In this document: positions 27,295 to 35,421 of the stretch, one piece after another
Position numbering within the stretch: the stretch's first letter is position 1
Layout of the letters: each line of letters begins with the position of its first letter
Source: an uncultured Bacteroidales bacterium
Lineage (GTDB): Bacteria > Bacteroidota > Bacteroidia > Bacteroidales > UBA932
DNA length: 60,876 nucleotides
Reading direction: 5' to 3'
NCBI GenBank assembly: GCA_905235675.1
Contig: CAJONC010000002.1
Location: 1 to 60,876 of the forward strand
Position numbers and translations under genes: made by a program
The notes under the pieces: model-generated
Seen by the model: the letters and a program-made list of their open reading frames with translations, nothing else
The model's database searches: none
Told to the model about the DNA's origin: nothing

Positions 27295-28236
27295 TTACAG
27301 ATTATCATCCTCGGGACTAAACTCAAAGAATTTTTCAGGTCCATGCTGAGATGTCAATTCAAAAAGGGCCTCATCATCTTGTTTTAACCCCAGTTTCTCA
27401 TAGACGAATTCTTCTACTTTTCGGTCTGCCTCTTTGCCTTCAAAAGTGAAATGATATACGTCTTCTGTAGGATCAAACCCATCGGGAGTATCTGTTCCGG
27501 GATTCAAAGATATTATCAGAAGATACTTCGGCCTTTCTTCTGTTCCTTCAGAGAAAACCTGAAAGAATGCCGGTGCAGTGTGTACCTCGGTAAATTCCCT
27601 TGTCACCGGATTCTTAGAAAAGAACTCCCAGGTAAGTTCAAATATGTGGCTCAGCCGGCGGTCAATGCCATCTTTTGGAACTTTGAATTCTATCGCACCT
27701 GTCTTCTCGTCAATTCTGGCGAAATAGAATACAGGCCCCTGGCTCCCCGCCAGTTGATACGGAACTTTTGTGCTATCAGTGATTCCCATTACTTCCTTGA
27801 TAACAGTGGCTGCTTTTTCTCTACAATCATGTCCTTTTAGGATAATCTCATATGGGTTACCTTCTTGTTCTTGAAGATATACTGGTCTTGGCATACCGTC
27901 AGGCAAAGAGAATAACAACAGAATTTCATATCGTCCTCCTTCTCCTTTCTGGCTAGAGATTTGGCAACCGATATCCTCTCCTTCACGGGTGCTGTAATGA
28001 AGTTCGGTCAATTCATCGCTCTTTGGGTGGGAATCAAAGTATTCCCAGGTAAGATTCAACACATTGATGAATCGGAAACTGTCATCAAATTCAATGTCGT
28101 AAATCCCTCCGTCCAATTCTGGATGTATTGAAGGATCAAATTTATCTAAACCTCGATTCGTGCGATTAATGATACTGATCGCAAGGTATAATAGTCCAGT
28201 TAGGAACAGTATTGCAAAAATGGTAACAATCGTCAT
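27295..28236 (-). CDS. Membrane-anchored protein with two internal repeats
   Basis: A 313-residue protein with one N-terminal membrane segment (residues about 2-23) and a soluble part made of two similar halves: the first contains LTWEYFDSHPKSDELTELH, the second LTWEFFSKNPVTREFTEVH, each followed by a strand-rich stretch and a VxKEVMG / VYEKLG helix. The internal duplication is clear by eye. I recognise no family. Probably cytoplasmic-membrane anchored with the repeats outside or inside; orientation unknown. Confidence 0.65.
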   Translation of the reverse strand: MTIVTIFAILFLTGLLYLAISIINRTNRGLDKFDPSIHPELDGGIYDIEFDDSFRFINVLNLTWEYFDSHPKSDELTELHYSTREGEDIGCQISSQKGEGGRYEILLLFSLPDGMPRPVYLQEQEGNPYEIILKGHDCREKAATVIKEVMGITDSTKVPYQLAGSQGPVFYFARIDEKTGAIEFKVPKDGIDRRLSHIFELTWEFFSKNPVTREFTEVHTAPAFFQVFSEGTEERPKYLLIISLNPGTDTPDGFDPTEDVYHFTFEGKEADRKVEEFVYEKLGLKQDDEALFELTSQHGPEKFFEFSPEDDNL

Positions 28237-28267
28237 AATTTGTATTTGATAAGTTATGAATCATGGA

Positions 28268-28326
28268 AACGGCAGGCTCGCCTGCTACCTTTCACGCCTC
28301 GTAGAAGGCGGGCCTTGGTTGCCGTT
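28268..28326. repeat. Long intergenic hairpin
   Basis: AACGGCA (28268-28274) pairs with TGCCGTT (28320-28326); inside, GGCTCGCC and CTAC pair with GGCGGGCC and GTAG. The structure directly follows the stop of the aspartyl-protease remnant and could act as its terminator or be a REP-like element. No long T run. Confidence 0.45.
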
Positions 28327-28327
28327 A

Positions 28328-28504
28328 TTAATGTTTGATAATGAGTTTGTTGTTCTGGTTGTCAATGGTGATGGTGCCGAAGCGCTCCATCGCGCTCTGG
28401 CCGAGCAGCAGCGGAGCTTTTTGGCTCTTCACTACCGAGGCGTCCGCGTTGCCGCTCAGAACAGTCAGCAATACAACTGACAAAAGGGCTAGTATACGTT
28501 TCAT
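28328..28504 (-). pseudogene. Retropepsin-like aspartyl protease remnant
   Basis: A 58-residue frame: signal peptide MKRILALLSVVLLTVLSG, then directly APLLLGQSAMERFGTITID and a tail NNKLIIKH. The second part matches the end of gag-type aspartyl proteases (LLGQSxLxRFGxxxID), where the catalytic DTGA loop should lie about 100 residues earlier; here that whole middle is missing. The reading frame is intact across the joint, so this is an internal deletion, not a frameshift. It is probably inactive, though the peptide could still be made and exported. Confidence 0.65.
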
Positions 28505-28618
28505 GATGCGTGAAAGAATTTTTATAAAGTTTCAAGTCAAGAGATAATACTCCCTCAAACCGAATTCTTACACGTTGTGAAGAAAAATTCTGTTTAAGTT
28601 TTTCGTATAAAATAAAAT

Positions 28619-28647
28619 AGGTAAATTTGCATATTAAGCATTTACCT
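28619..28647 (+). promoter_or_regulatory. Palindromic operator over the promoter of the helicase operon
   Basis: AGGTAAAT (28619-28626) and ATTTACCT (28640-28647) are perfect reverse complements with a 13-nt spacer; the left arm overlaps the -7 box at 28622-28629 and the right arm ends 7 nt before the start codon. A repressor bound here would silence the three genes downstream. No obvious regulator gene adjoins it. Confidence 0.5.
28622..28629 (+). promoter_or_regulatory. Promoter -7 box of the nuclease-helicase operon
   Basis: TAAATTTG fits TAnnTTTG. Transcription near 28635 would leave a leader of about 20 nt before the ATG at 28655. Confidence 0.55.
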
Positions 28648-28654
28648 ACTATTT

Positions 28655-30808
28655 ATGCCTCTTCTTGTGTACAGACCAAAACTGTTCCAGAACACTGCAG
28701 AAAATCTGCAGTTTAGGGCACTATGCGCTGAATTGAAAAGGAGAGTTGATGCGAATGACAAACGCGGTGGGACCAGAAGGTCGCTCTGTATTATGGTCGG
28801 CAATTTTAATTTCGCCGAAAAAGAGTTTGACGCTTTCTTAATCAAAAAAGAGGGTATTGTTCTGCTGGAGTTTAAAAACTACGGGGGTAGAATTACTGTC
28901 TCAAATAATGAGTGGAAAGGGGAATCAGATGGGTACCCGTTTGTTATAAAAGGTGGTTCTGGTGGCAAAACGCCACTTGAACAAGCTCGGTTAAATAGGA
29001 ATGCTTTCATTAGAAATATTACAGGTTCATTTGCCATGACAAATGAGCAAGCGCAGAAGATTTCAACTTTGGTTGTTTTCAACCACAAAAGCGAGATCGT
29101 CAATAATCTGCGTTTTAATGTTCAGACTTGGTTGAATGTAACCGACAATACTGAATTCTTTGGTGCCGTTGAATCTATCGTTGATAAGGATTTGTGTTTA
29201 ACGGCTGTTGACATTAAGCATATTGCGGATAGAATAGTCTTAGAAGACGAAGATATCGTAGAGGAATTTTCCGATATCGATTTCTTGAATGATATTTGGA
29301 ATGATCCTTCTGCTCTTCAACAGTTCTCAGATTCATGTGAAGGAATCGTGGAATTCCCAGAAGAGCCAGACCCATTTGAGGCAGATCAGGAGGGTGAGCT
29401 AGATCTAAACCCGGAGCAAACAGAAGCAGCAAAGGAAGAGGTTATCGTTGAGGCAGAATCTTTATCAGAGCCGCCTCAAGAGGAAGCAATTCCTTGCGAC
29501 CATCTTCCTCCGATGATCGAGAATTACATATCATTGATTCAGCAAGCAGCAATGCCAGGCATTGCATACAATATCTATGATTGTACAGAATCAGCACCGT
29601 TAGTGGATTTCGATATTTCTCAGAAATATTTAATCAAGGTGTTAACCGACCCACATGAAAGAAATGCGAAGGATTTGGGCGTTTTTGTCCATCAGAAGAT
29701 ACACTTCGGCCTGAACTGCTTATATTGGACTTTTGGAGAGACCATTCCTACAATTAAGCATACGGAAGAAGAACTTGCACCAGAGTCTGGACTTGTATTC
29801 CGCAATTCATCCACAATTCTGGCCCCCTGGTTGGATTCATTTATATTTGATAAGTTGGGGGCTTCATATGATCCTAGATATAAGCGATTTGCTTATAATG
29901 ATGACTTAACTGAAGAAGAAGCTAAGATTTACCTGGGAACTTACTTCCCAAGGAGTTATGCGGAGCACTTTCTTATTTTCGAGAATCTGTTTTCAAATCC
30001 AATTTTTCGTTCTAAGTACGAATCAAAACGTCACCTCTCCATATTTAGCGTTGGGGCTGGGACCGGAGGTGATATTATAGGCTTACTAACAGTAATTGAT
30101 AAATTTCTGCCTTCGAGTATTGGAATCACGGTTATCGCTTTAGATGCTAATCAGAATTCACTTGACCTTCAAAAAGCGGTTATAGACAGGTATTCTTCTA
30201 TTTCATCTCGCGACATCTCTCTTTCTCAGTTTTGTGATAGGATAGTGGATGAAGGGACTTTACAAAAGTATTCTCAGAATGCCTTGCCAGATGGAAGTCT
30301 TGATTTTGTCTTATTTGCCAAAGTCGGCTGTGAACTGCACGGCAAGAAAGTCTTTGGTGATGATAATGTTTATGAAGTATGCTTAAGACAATTTGCTTCT
30401 AAACTGTCAGATAGCGGAATCTTTTCGTTATTAGATGTTACAACCAACGTAGATGGAAAGGCATTTATGCCCATTATACTTAATCGCGGAGTGAATGACT
30501 TTATCTCAAGGAATACATCATTTTCCACGGTTATCCCTTTGTCATGTCACTTTTTCGAGAAAGATTGTAAGGCGCCTTGTTTTATTCAGCAGGAATTTAG
30601 TGTCTCCCATTGTAAGAAATCGCGAGATTTGAGTAAAGTATGTTATAGGATACTTGCAAAAAAGGAGTTTTGCGAGACTATAGCGAGCAAACATGCGAAA
30701 CGTTTTATTATAACACCAGCTAAGGCTACTCAGGAACCAAACGAAGCAATATGTCGTCTGTCTGAAAAGTACAGTGAGGTTGGCGATGCCTTTAATATGA
30801 ATCAATAA
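28655..30808 (+). CDS. NERD nuclease-like and methyltransferase-like fusion protein
   Basis: A 717-residue protein, first of a tight three-gene run. Residues about 45-150 form a NERD (nuclease-related) domain: EFDAFLIKKEGIVLLEFKNYGG carries D59, E72 and K74, the D-ExK pattern of PD-(D/E)xK nucleases, so the site looks intact (shown here in part as VLLEFKNYGG). Residues about 235-280 are an acidic linker. The C-terminal half (about 430-640) has a Rossmann-like SAM-binding pattern: SVGAGTGG at 465-472 and an acidic strand end ALDANQ at about 496-501, followed by LDFVLFAKVGCELHG. The catalytic type is unclear. A nuclease with a methyltransferase-like part beside a helicase suggests a DNA-targeting defence role, an inference. 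Gene composition is AT-rich. Confidence 0.8.
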   Translation: MPLLVYRPKLFQNTAENLQFRALCAELKRRVDANDKRGGTRRSLCIMVGNFNFAEKEFDAFLIKKEGIVLLEFKNYGGRITVSNNEWKGESDGYPFVIKGGSGGKTPLEQARLNRNAFIRNITGSFAMTNEQAQKISTLVVFNHKSEIVNNLRFNVQTWLNVTDNTEFFGAVESIVDKDLCLTAVDIKHIADRIVLEDEDIVEEFSDIDFLNDIWNDPSALQQFSDSCEGIVEFPEEPDPFEADQEGELDLNPEQTEAAKEEVIVEAESLSEPPQEEAIPCDHLPPMIENYISLIQQAAMPGIAYNIYDCTESAPLVDFDISQKYLIKVLTDPHERNAKDLGVFVHQKIHFGLNCLYWTFGETIPTIKHTEEELAPESGLVFRNSSTILAPWLDSFIFDKLGASYDPRYKRFAYNDDLTEEEAKIYLGTYFPRSYAEHFLIFENLFSNPIFRSKYESKRHLSIFSVGAGTGGDIIGLLTVIDKFLPSSIGITVIALDANQNSLDLQKAVIDRYSSISSRDISLSQFCDRIVDEGTLQKYSQNALPDGSLDFVLFAKVGCELHGKKVFGDDNVYEVCLRQFASKLSDSGIFSLLDVTTNVDGKAFMPIILNRGVNDFISRNTSFSTVIPLSCHFFEKDCKAPCFIQQEFSVSHCKKSRDLSKVCYRILAKKEFCETIASKHAKRFIITPAKATQEPNEAICRLSEKYSEVGDAFNMNQ

Positions 30809-30819
30809 TTATACGATAT

Positions 30820-31887
30820 ATGCCATTACAGAGTTTTGCACTTTCAAAATCAGAGTTGGATGCATACCAGGTACTCGTCCTTGATAAACGAATTGACCGT
30901 CCCCTAATTGTTACAGGATGTGCAGGGAGTGGCAAATCAGTCCTTGCGATTCATAAAGCTAAAGAACTTAAGGATCAAGGGTACTCCTTTCTTTTTATTG
31001 TGTTCACACAGACGCTTGGCTCTTACATGAAGGCTGGCATAAATCAACTACACCTTGATATTTCTGACTTTTCCACATATGGAAAGTGTTTCGCTCCAGA
31101 TAAGGACCAGTACGATAATATTACTGGGTGGCATTGGGCCCGGGGAAACTATGACTTTATTATTGTTGACGAAGCTCAAGATTTTTCTCTGGAGGCCGTT
31201 CAAGAGTTAGCAAAGCACTGCCGACACTTATATGTTTTTGGCGATTCAGCACAGAGTCTATATAAACAGTTCCTCTTTGATCAGAATCCGACATTGGACA
31301 TGCGAAGGTTAGAAGACGTCTTGGGGCAGAGAATGGATGACTTAATCTTAAACCATAGATTGCCGGAGTCTATTGCGAAAGTTGCCCAGTACCTTAATAC
31401 TGATGATGACCGGCTAGTTGGTCGCTGTTTGAAAAAAGGTGGGAATAAGCCAAAGATCATTAGGCTCTCCACCTTTGATGAACAATGTCAAAAGACGATG
31501 GATATCATTGATAACATGGGACTAGAAGATGTTGGTATTCTATGTTATCACAAGAATACGGTGAGTGCAGTTGGAGACTTTTTTACCTCTCGAGATAAAA
31601 ATATCGACGTGTATCTCAACGACAAGTCAAATATAAAGTTTGACTCTGGTAATCCCAAAGTAATGACTTTCAAGAGTAGCAAAGGTTTACAATTCCAAAC
31701 GGTCTTTATGCTGGGATGTGATAGCTCGATTGATAGTTATGTAAAAGACACTTATGTTGCCATGACGCGTAGCTATCAAGATCTCTACATCATGTATTCG
31801 GGGCAGTTAAGCGGTCTTTTCGACACAGTCCCGGTGGAGTTCTATGATACCTCGATAGGAGGATCGTCGGCAGGAAAGCGCTTCTAA
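30820..31887 (+). CDS. SF1 (UvrD/Rep-like) helicase, compact
   Basis: A 355-residue superfamily 1 helicase. Walker A GCAGSGKS is at residues 33-40, motif II IIVDEAQDF at about 115-122, motif III GDSAQSLY, motif IV/V region TFKSSKGLQFQTVF and motif VI VAMTRSYQDLY near the end. Classical UvrD proteins are about 700 residues; the 1B and 2B insertions are missing here, so it may need its operon partner for processivity or act as a DNA-sensing ATPase. It starts 11 nt after the NERD gene and 11 nt before the next gene. The NERD plus SF1 helicase pairing is found in other bacteria; the methyltransferase-like fusion and the partner below are less familiar to me. Confidence 0.85.
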   Translation: MPLQSFALSKSELDAYQVLVLDKRIDRPLIVTGCAGSGKSVLAIHKAKELKDQGYSFLFIVFTQTLGSYMKAGINQLHLDISDFSTYGKCFAPDKDQYDNITGWHWARGNYDFIIVDEAQDFSLEAVQELAKHCRHLYVFGDSAQSLYKQFLFDQNPTLDMRRLEDVLGQRMDDLILNHRLPESIAKVAQYLNTDDDRLVGRCLKKGGNKPKIIRLSTFDEQCQKTMDIIDNMGLEDVGILCYHKNTVSAVGDFFTSRDKNIDVYLNDKSNIKFDSGNPKVMTFKSSKGLQFQTVFMLGCDSSIDSYVKDTYVAMTRSYQDLYIMYSGQLSGLFDTVPVEFYDTSIGGSSAGKRF

Positions 31888-31898
31888 TTAAGTAGGTT

Positions 31899-34310
31899 AT
31901 GAAACTATATATAGCAACCACTTCCCTAAATTTTGATGCGATAGTCTCAACGGACTCCGTTTCACCGGCATCGTTTTACCAAAAACGCGGATTTGGGATT
32001 ACCTTATTTTATGATAAGGCTTCCTTTATTCTCCCGAATTCGATTTTGTTGACAGATGCTTTCCCTCTCTTTAGCATTAATAGGAGCGAAGTAGACCATC
32101 GTCCAATGGTGATTGAAATAGACACCTTGGACTACCCGCCATATTTTGATGCGGTCAAAAAGAATATAGATCATACCGTTTACCGTACTGAGCGCACAAT
32201 TTACATTTCACCGTCAACAAGCAAGATTTTCTTTTTAAGCGAGGCTGATAAAAACGCGACTCTTGCAAAAGCAGAGTCTATTTTAGAATCCAAGTATTTG
32301 TTGTATGTCCGACAAGGCGCCATCAAGGTGTATGATAGAAGCCTGACGTCGATTCGGATTGGCCAAAATTCATTTAAGAATATCATCGATTCGCATGTTA
32401 CAGATTCAAGGTTTATTAACGAGGACATAGGAATCAATAAGGCAAAGGGCTTCATCGTTTCTTATTTGATCGGTGCAAACATGGCTATCACCCCGGAGTA
32501 TGCCCGATTGTTGCGTTTATCTAAGGACATCAAAAACGGGATATACTCTCTTAGCACAAAAGAAGGGAAAACTGAGGATGCCATACATTCCGTTTATACT
32601 TTAGCAAACGAGGCGGAAGAATTGTCCACCTTCCTCGACGCGAGGAAGCAAGAAGCTAGGAATCGTGTGCTGGGGTATCTATCTTCACAGGATGCATCTT
32701 CAATGCTACGTGGTTCATCCAATGAGGAAATAGTCTTGTTTTTAGAGAAGATAGGCGTTTATTCATCCTTATTCAACCGGATAAATGGCAACCGGCTTAC
32801 TTCAATCGTGGGCCTTGTTCAACAGGCTTTATCTTCAAGAGATGAAACTCTTACAGAGTCTACGTTAGCCGAAATCTCACGCTACGTTGAATCTATTCAT
32901 CAACGTTCTTCGACCAGAAAAAGCGTGCCAGATCTATTCAAATTAGGACTTGATAGAAATTACATTGAATGTATTGATTCTTCTCTGACTGCGGAATCTC
33001 AAAAAAAGGTTGAGATTATGTTCAATCTTTATAGCGATTATAGCTATAGAGCTTCTTGCATACGTGAAAAACGCGTTGAATATGTTATTGACGCCGGTAG
33101 AGAGTTCTTTCAAGAGACAAGTGAAGGAGATCAAGAAGAGAGAAATTACATTAATGCAATGCTCGATAATCTTGAGCATGCAGCCAGCTTTGATTTGATG
33201 GCAACCAGATCTCAAGCATTGCAATCTTTGGCTGTTTTCATGCGGTCACCAGATGCTGATCTTGATAAGATGGCAAGTCTAGTCGTGTCTACAGAGATTC
33301 CAGATGCAAGGATTGCGTTTGGCCTTTGGGGACTCTTCTATGGTTACTCAAATATTCCGCAGAGTTATTATAATTCTCTAGTCCAGGGGCTCAATAAAAA
33401 AGAAACAATTGCCTTTGTTGAACAAATCCATGATGCTCTTTTTGGAGTCGTGGCTTCACATGGTAAAGAAGAAAGCGCTCCCCAGAGAGGAAAAAGTTTT
33501 ATTCAAAAAGCTTTATCTTTTGTTGGCTTAGGAGAGATGGAGGAGCCTAGCAATACTGATGAGGTGGATGATTTACCTCCAGATGATCTCCCTGATGGAG
33601 ACATCCCGGCATCGAACAATGCAAATGGGATGTTTGATTCGACGACCTCATCTGGGCAAAATGAATCAAGTGAAGTAGAAATTGTTGAAGAGAATGAAGG
33701 CAAAAAGATTGCTGGTCCCACTCTTCATCAGTATTCGACTCTATGGGAATTCAGCGTTAGAACTGTTGAGGACTCTTCTGTAAAGAAGAAGGATGACTTC
33801 GTAAAGTATTATTCTGATCAAATCGACCACATTTTTGAGACCCAGCACTCTTTGGCAGCAATTAAGAATGGTCTTAAAGAGATACCTTCCCCGCGAGGCA
33901 TGAAAGACGCCTGGGGAAAATGTCTAAAAATCATAACGCGCCAAATCGAAGAAATTGAAAGAAATGAGACTTACGAGAGAGTGAGAATGGAGATGATGTC
34001 TCAGCCCACACTTTGGACATCTATTATCGACGATACTAGTGCGGCCGATTTTGTGGATCTCATTTTAGACGGCTCACTTATTAAGGCTCCTGTTCTTGCT
34101 AATTTCAAGCACATTCAGAAAGAATATCAACCTGGCGGCTTTTATTCTAAAAGGAACGACTCCCGAGAGAATTCGAATGTCATTGACCATTTTGAAAAAT
34201 GGTGCTTCAGTGACAAGAATTCATTCAAGAGAATTCCGCGCACACCGGAAAACGAAAGCATGGTTAGAAAGGTTGTAGATTTTTTAAAGAAGAGGTATCC
34301 CAATTTTTAG
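31899..34310 (+). CDS. Large protein of unknown function, third gene of the helicase operon
   Basis: An 803-residue protein I cannot assign. It opens with MKLYIATTSLNFDAIVSTDS and then SPASFYQKRGFGI, a compact N-terminal part that may bind a ligand or nucleic acid. Residues about 210-520 are predicted mostly helical. Residues 545-600 are an acidic, low-complexity linker (DDLPPDDLPDGD). The last 200 residues are helical and charged, ending with a lysine-rich tail. No membrane segment or signal peptide is visible, so it is cytoplasmic. It begins 11 nt after the helicase. By position it could be the sensor or effector of the system. Confidence 0.75.
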   Translation: MKLYIATTSLNFDAIVSTDSVSPASFYQKRGFGITLFYDKASFILPNSILLTDAFPLFSINRSEVDHRPMVIEIDTLDYPPYFDAVKKNIDHTVYRTERTIYISPSTSKIFFLSEADKNATLAKAESILESKYLLYVRQGAIKVYDRSLTSIRIGQNSFKNIIDSHVTDSRFINEDIGINKAKGFIVSYLIGANMAITPEYARLLRLSKDIKNGIYSLSTKEGKTEDAIHSVYTLANEAEELSTFLDARKQEARNRVLGYLSSQDASSMLRGSSNEEIVLFLEKIGVYSSLFNRINGNRLTSIVGLVQQALSSRDETLTESTLAEISRYVESIHQRSSTRKSVPDLFKLGLDRNYIECIDSSLTAESQKKVEIMFNLYSDYSYRASCIREKRVEYVIDAGREFFQETSEGDQEERNYINAMLDNLEHAASFDLMATRSQALQSLAVFMRSPDADLDKMASLVVSTEIPDARIAFGLWGLFYGYSNIPQSYYNSLVQGLNKKETIAFVEQIHDALFGVVASHGKEESAPQRGKSFIQKALSFVGLGEMEEPSNTDEVDDLPPDDLPDGDIPASNNANGMFDSTTSSGQNESSEVEIVEENEGKKIAGPTLHQYSTLWEFSVRTVEDSSVKKKDDFVKYYSDQIDHIFETQHSLAAIKNGLKEIPSPRGMKDAWGKCLKIITRQIEEIERNETYERVRMEMMSQPTLWTSIIDDTSAADFVDLILDGSLIKAPVLANFKHIQKEYQPGGFYSKRNDSRENSNVIDHFEKWCFSDKNSFKRIPRTPENESMVRKVVDFLKKRYPNF

Positions 34311-34319
34311 GTATACGCT

Positions 34320-35366
34320 TTGGAATCAAAGGTTGAAATACGTCGCGATAACGGAGAGGTTGTCGAAGGAGTTGCACCGGTGATAATATCCGCCAGTCGC
34401 TCCACCGACATTCCGGCCTTTTATGCGGACTGGTTCATGAACCGGCTGCGTGCAGGGTATTGCGTATGGTACAACCCTTTTAACCAAAAACCGATGTACA
34501 TATCCTTCGCGAAAACGAAGGTGATCGTTTTCTGGACCAAGAATCCTGAGCCGATGCTGAAGCATCTGCTGGAACTGGACAGGATGGGTATTCATTACTA
34601 TTTCCAGGTAACGCTGAATGACTACGTCGATGAAGGCTTTGAGCCCAATGTCGGTCCGGTTGCCCAGCGTGTTAACGTTTTTAAGCAACTCTCCGAAACC
34701 ATCGGTAAGGAGAAGGTGATCTGGAGATTCGATCCCCTCATTGTTACGCCAAACCTGACAGCAAGGCAGTTATTGACGAAGGTTTTCCACGTTGGAAACC
34801 AGTTGAAGGGCTATACGGACAAGCTGGTGTTCAGTTTTATCGACGTGAAGGCATACCGTAAGGTCCAAAACAATCTCATCAAGGAGACGCCATATTACAC
34901 CCGCGCAACCGTTGAGTCGGCAGAACCCTCGGGCGCATATTTGACCGAATTGGTCGACGGACTTGCCAAGCTGCGGGATCACTGGAAAGAAGAAGGCTGG
35001 AATCTGACACTGGCCACCTGTGGAGAAAGTATAGACCTAGATAAATATGGCATCGAGCATAACCGCTGCATTGATGGTGAATTGATGGAAAAACTCTTTG
35101 CTAATGACAAGGAGTTAGTTTATTACCTCCATACCGGCAAGTTCCCAGAACCAGACTTATTCGGTGGCATTCCGGAAATCCCCACAGATAGGAAGAATCT
35201 CAAGGATAAAGGTCAGCGTAAGGTATGTGGGTGCATGATAAGCAAAGATATCGGCATGTATAATACTTGCCGTCATTTTTGCGTGTATTGTTACGCCAAC
35301 ACGAGCAAGGATGTCGTGCTGAAGAATTTCAAGCAGCACAAGGTTGACGCTGAGAGCCTGTATTGA
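34320..35366 (+). CDS. DUF1848 protein, iron-sulfur type
   Basis: A 348-residue protein. The core starts APVIISASRSTDIPAFYADW, the known DUF1848 opening, and contains VFWTKNPEPMLKHL and FDPLIVTPN. The C terminus has two cysteine groups: VCGCMISKDIGMYNTC and then CRHFCVYCYAN, where C317, C321 and C324 follow the CxxxCxxC spacing of radical SAM clusters, though the order is inverted compared with classical radical SAM proteins. The product is unknown. It uses a TTG start at 34320, only 9 nt after the helicase-operon gene, so it may be a fourth gene of that operon or the first of the transport run. Its GC content is higher than the three genes before it. Confidence 0.8.
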   Translation: MESKVEIRRDNGEVVEGVAPVIISASRSTDIPAFYADWFMNRLRAGYCVWYNPFNQKPMYISFAKTKVIVFWTKNPEPMLKHLLELDRMGIHYYFQVTLNDYVDEGFEPNVGPVAQRVNVFKQLSETIGKEKVIWRFDPLIVTPNLTARQLLTKVFHVGNQLKGYTDKLVFSFIDVKAYRKVQNNLIKETPYYTRATVESAEPSGAYLTELVDGLAKLRDHWKEEGWNLTLATCGESIDLDKYGIEHNRCIDGELMEKLFANDKELVYYLHTGKFPEPDLFGGIPEIPTDRKNLKDKGQRKVCGCMISKDIGMYNTCRHFCVYCYANTSKDVVLKNFKQHKVDAESLY

Positions 35367-35389
35367 CAATTTAGATGTAAGAAATTGTC
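35365..35389. promoter_or_regulatory. Short inverted repeat before the TonB receptor
   Basis: GACAATTT (35365-35372) and AAATTGTC (35382-35389) with a 9-nt spacer, starting in the stop codon of the DUF1848 gene. It could be an operator or a weak terminator; the low GC stem favours an operator. Confidence 0.35.
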
Positions 35390-35421
35390 TTTGCGGCGTA
35401 TCTATTATCAAAACAACAATT

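Noticed and set aside
28256..28547. Two plus-strand frames upstream of the NERD gene
   Set aside because: They are antisense to the aspartyl-protease remnant and hairpin; no start signals.
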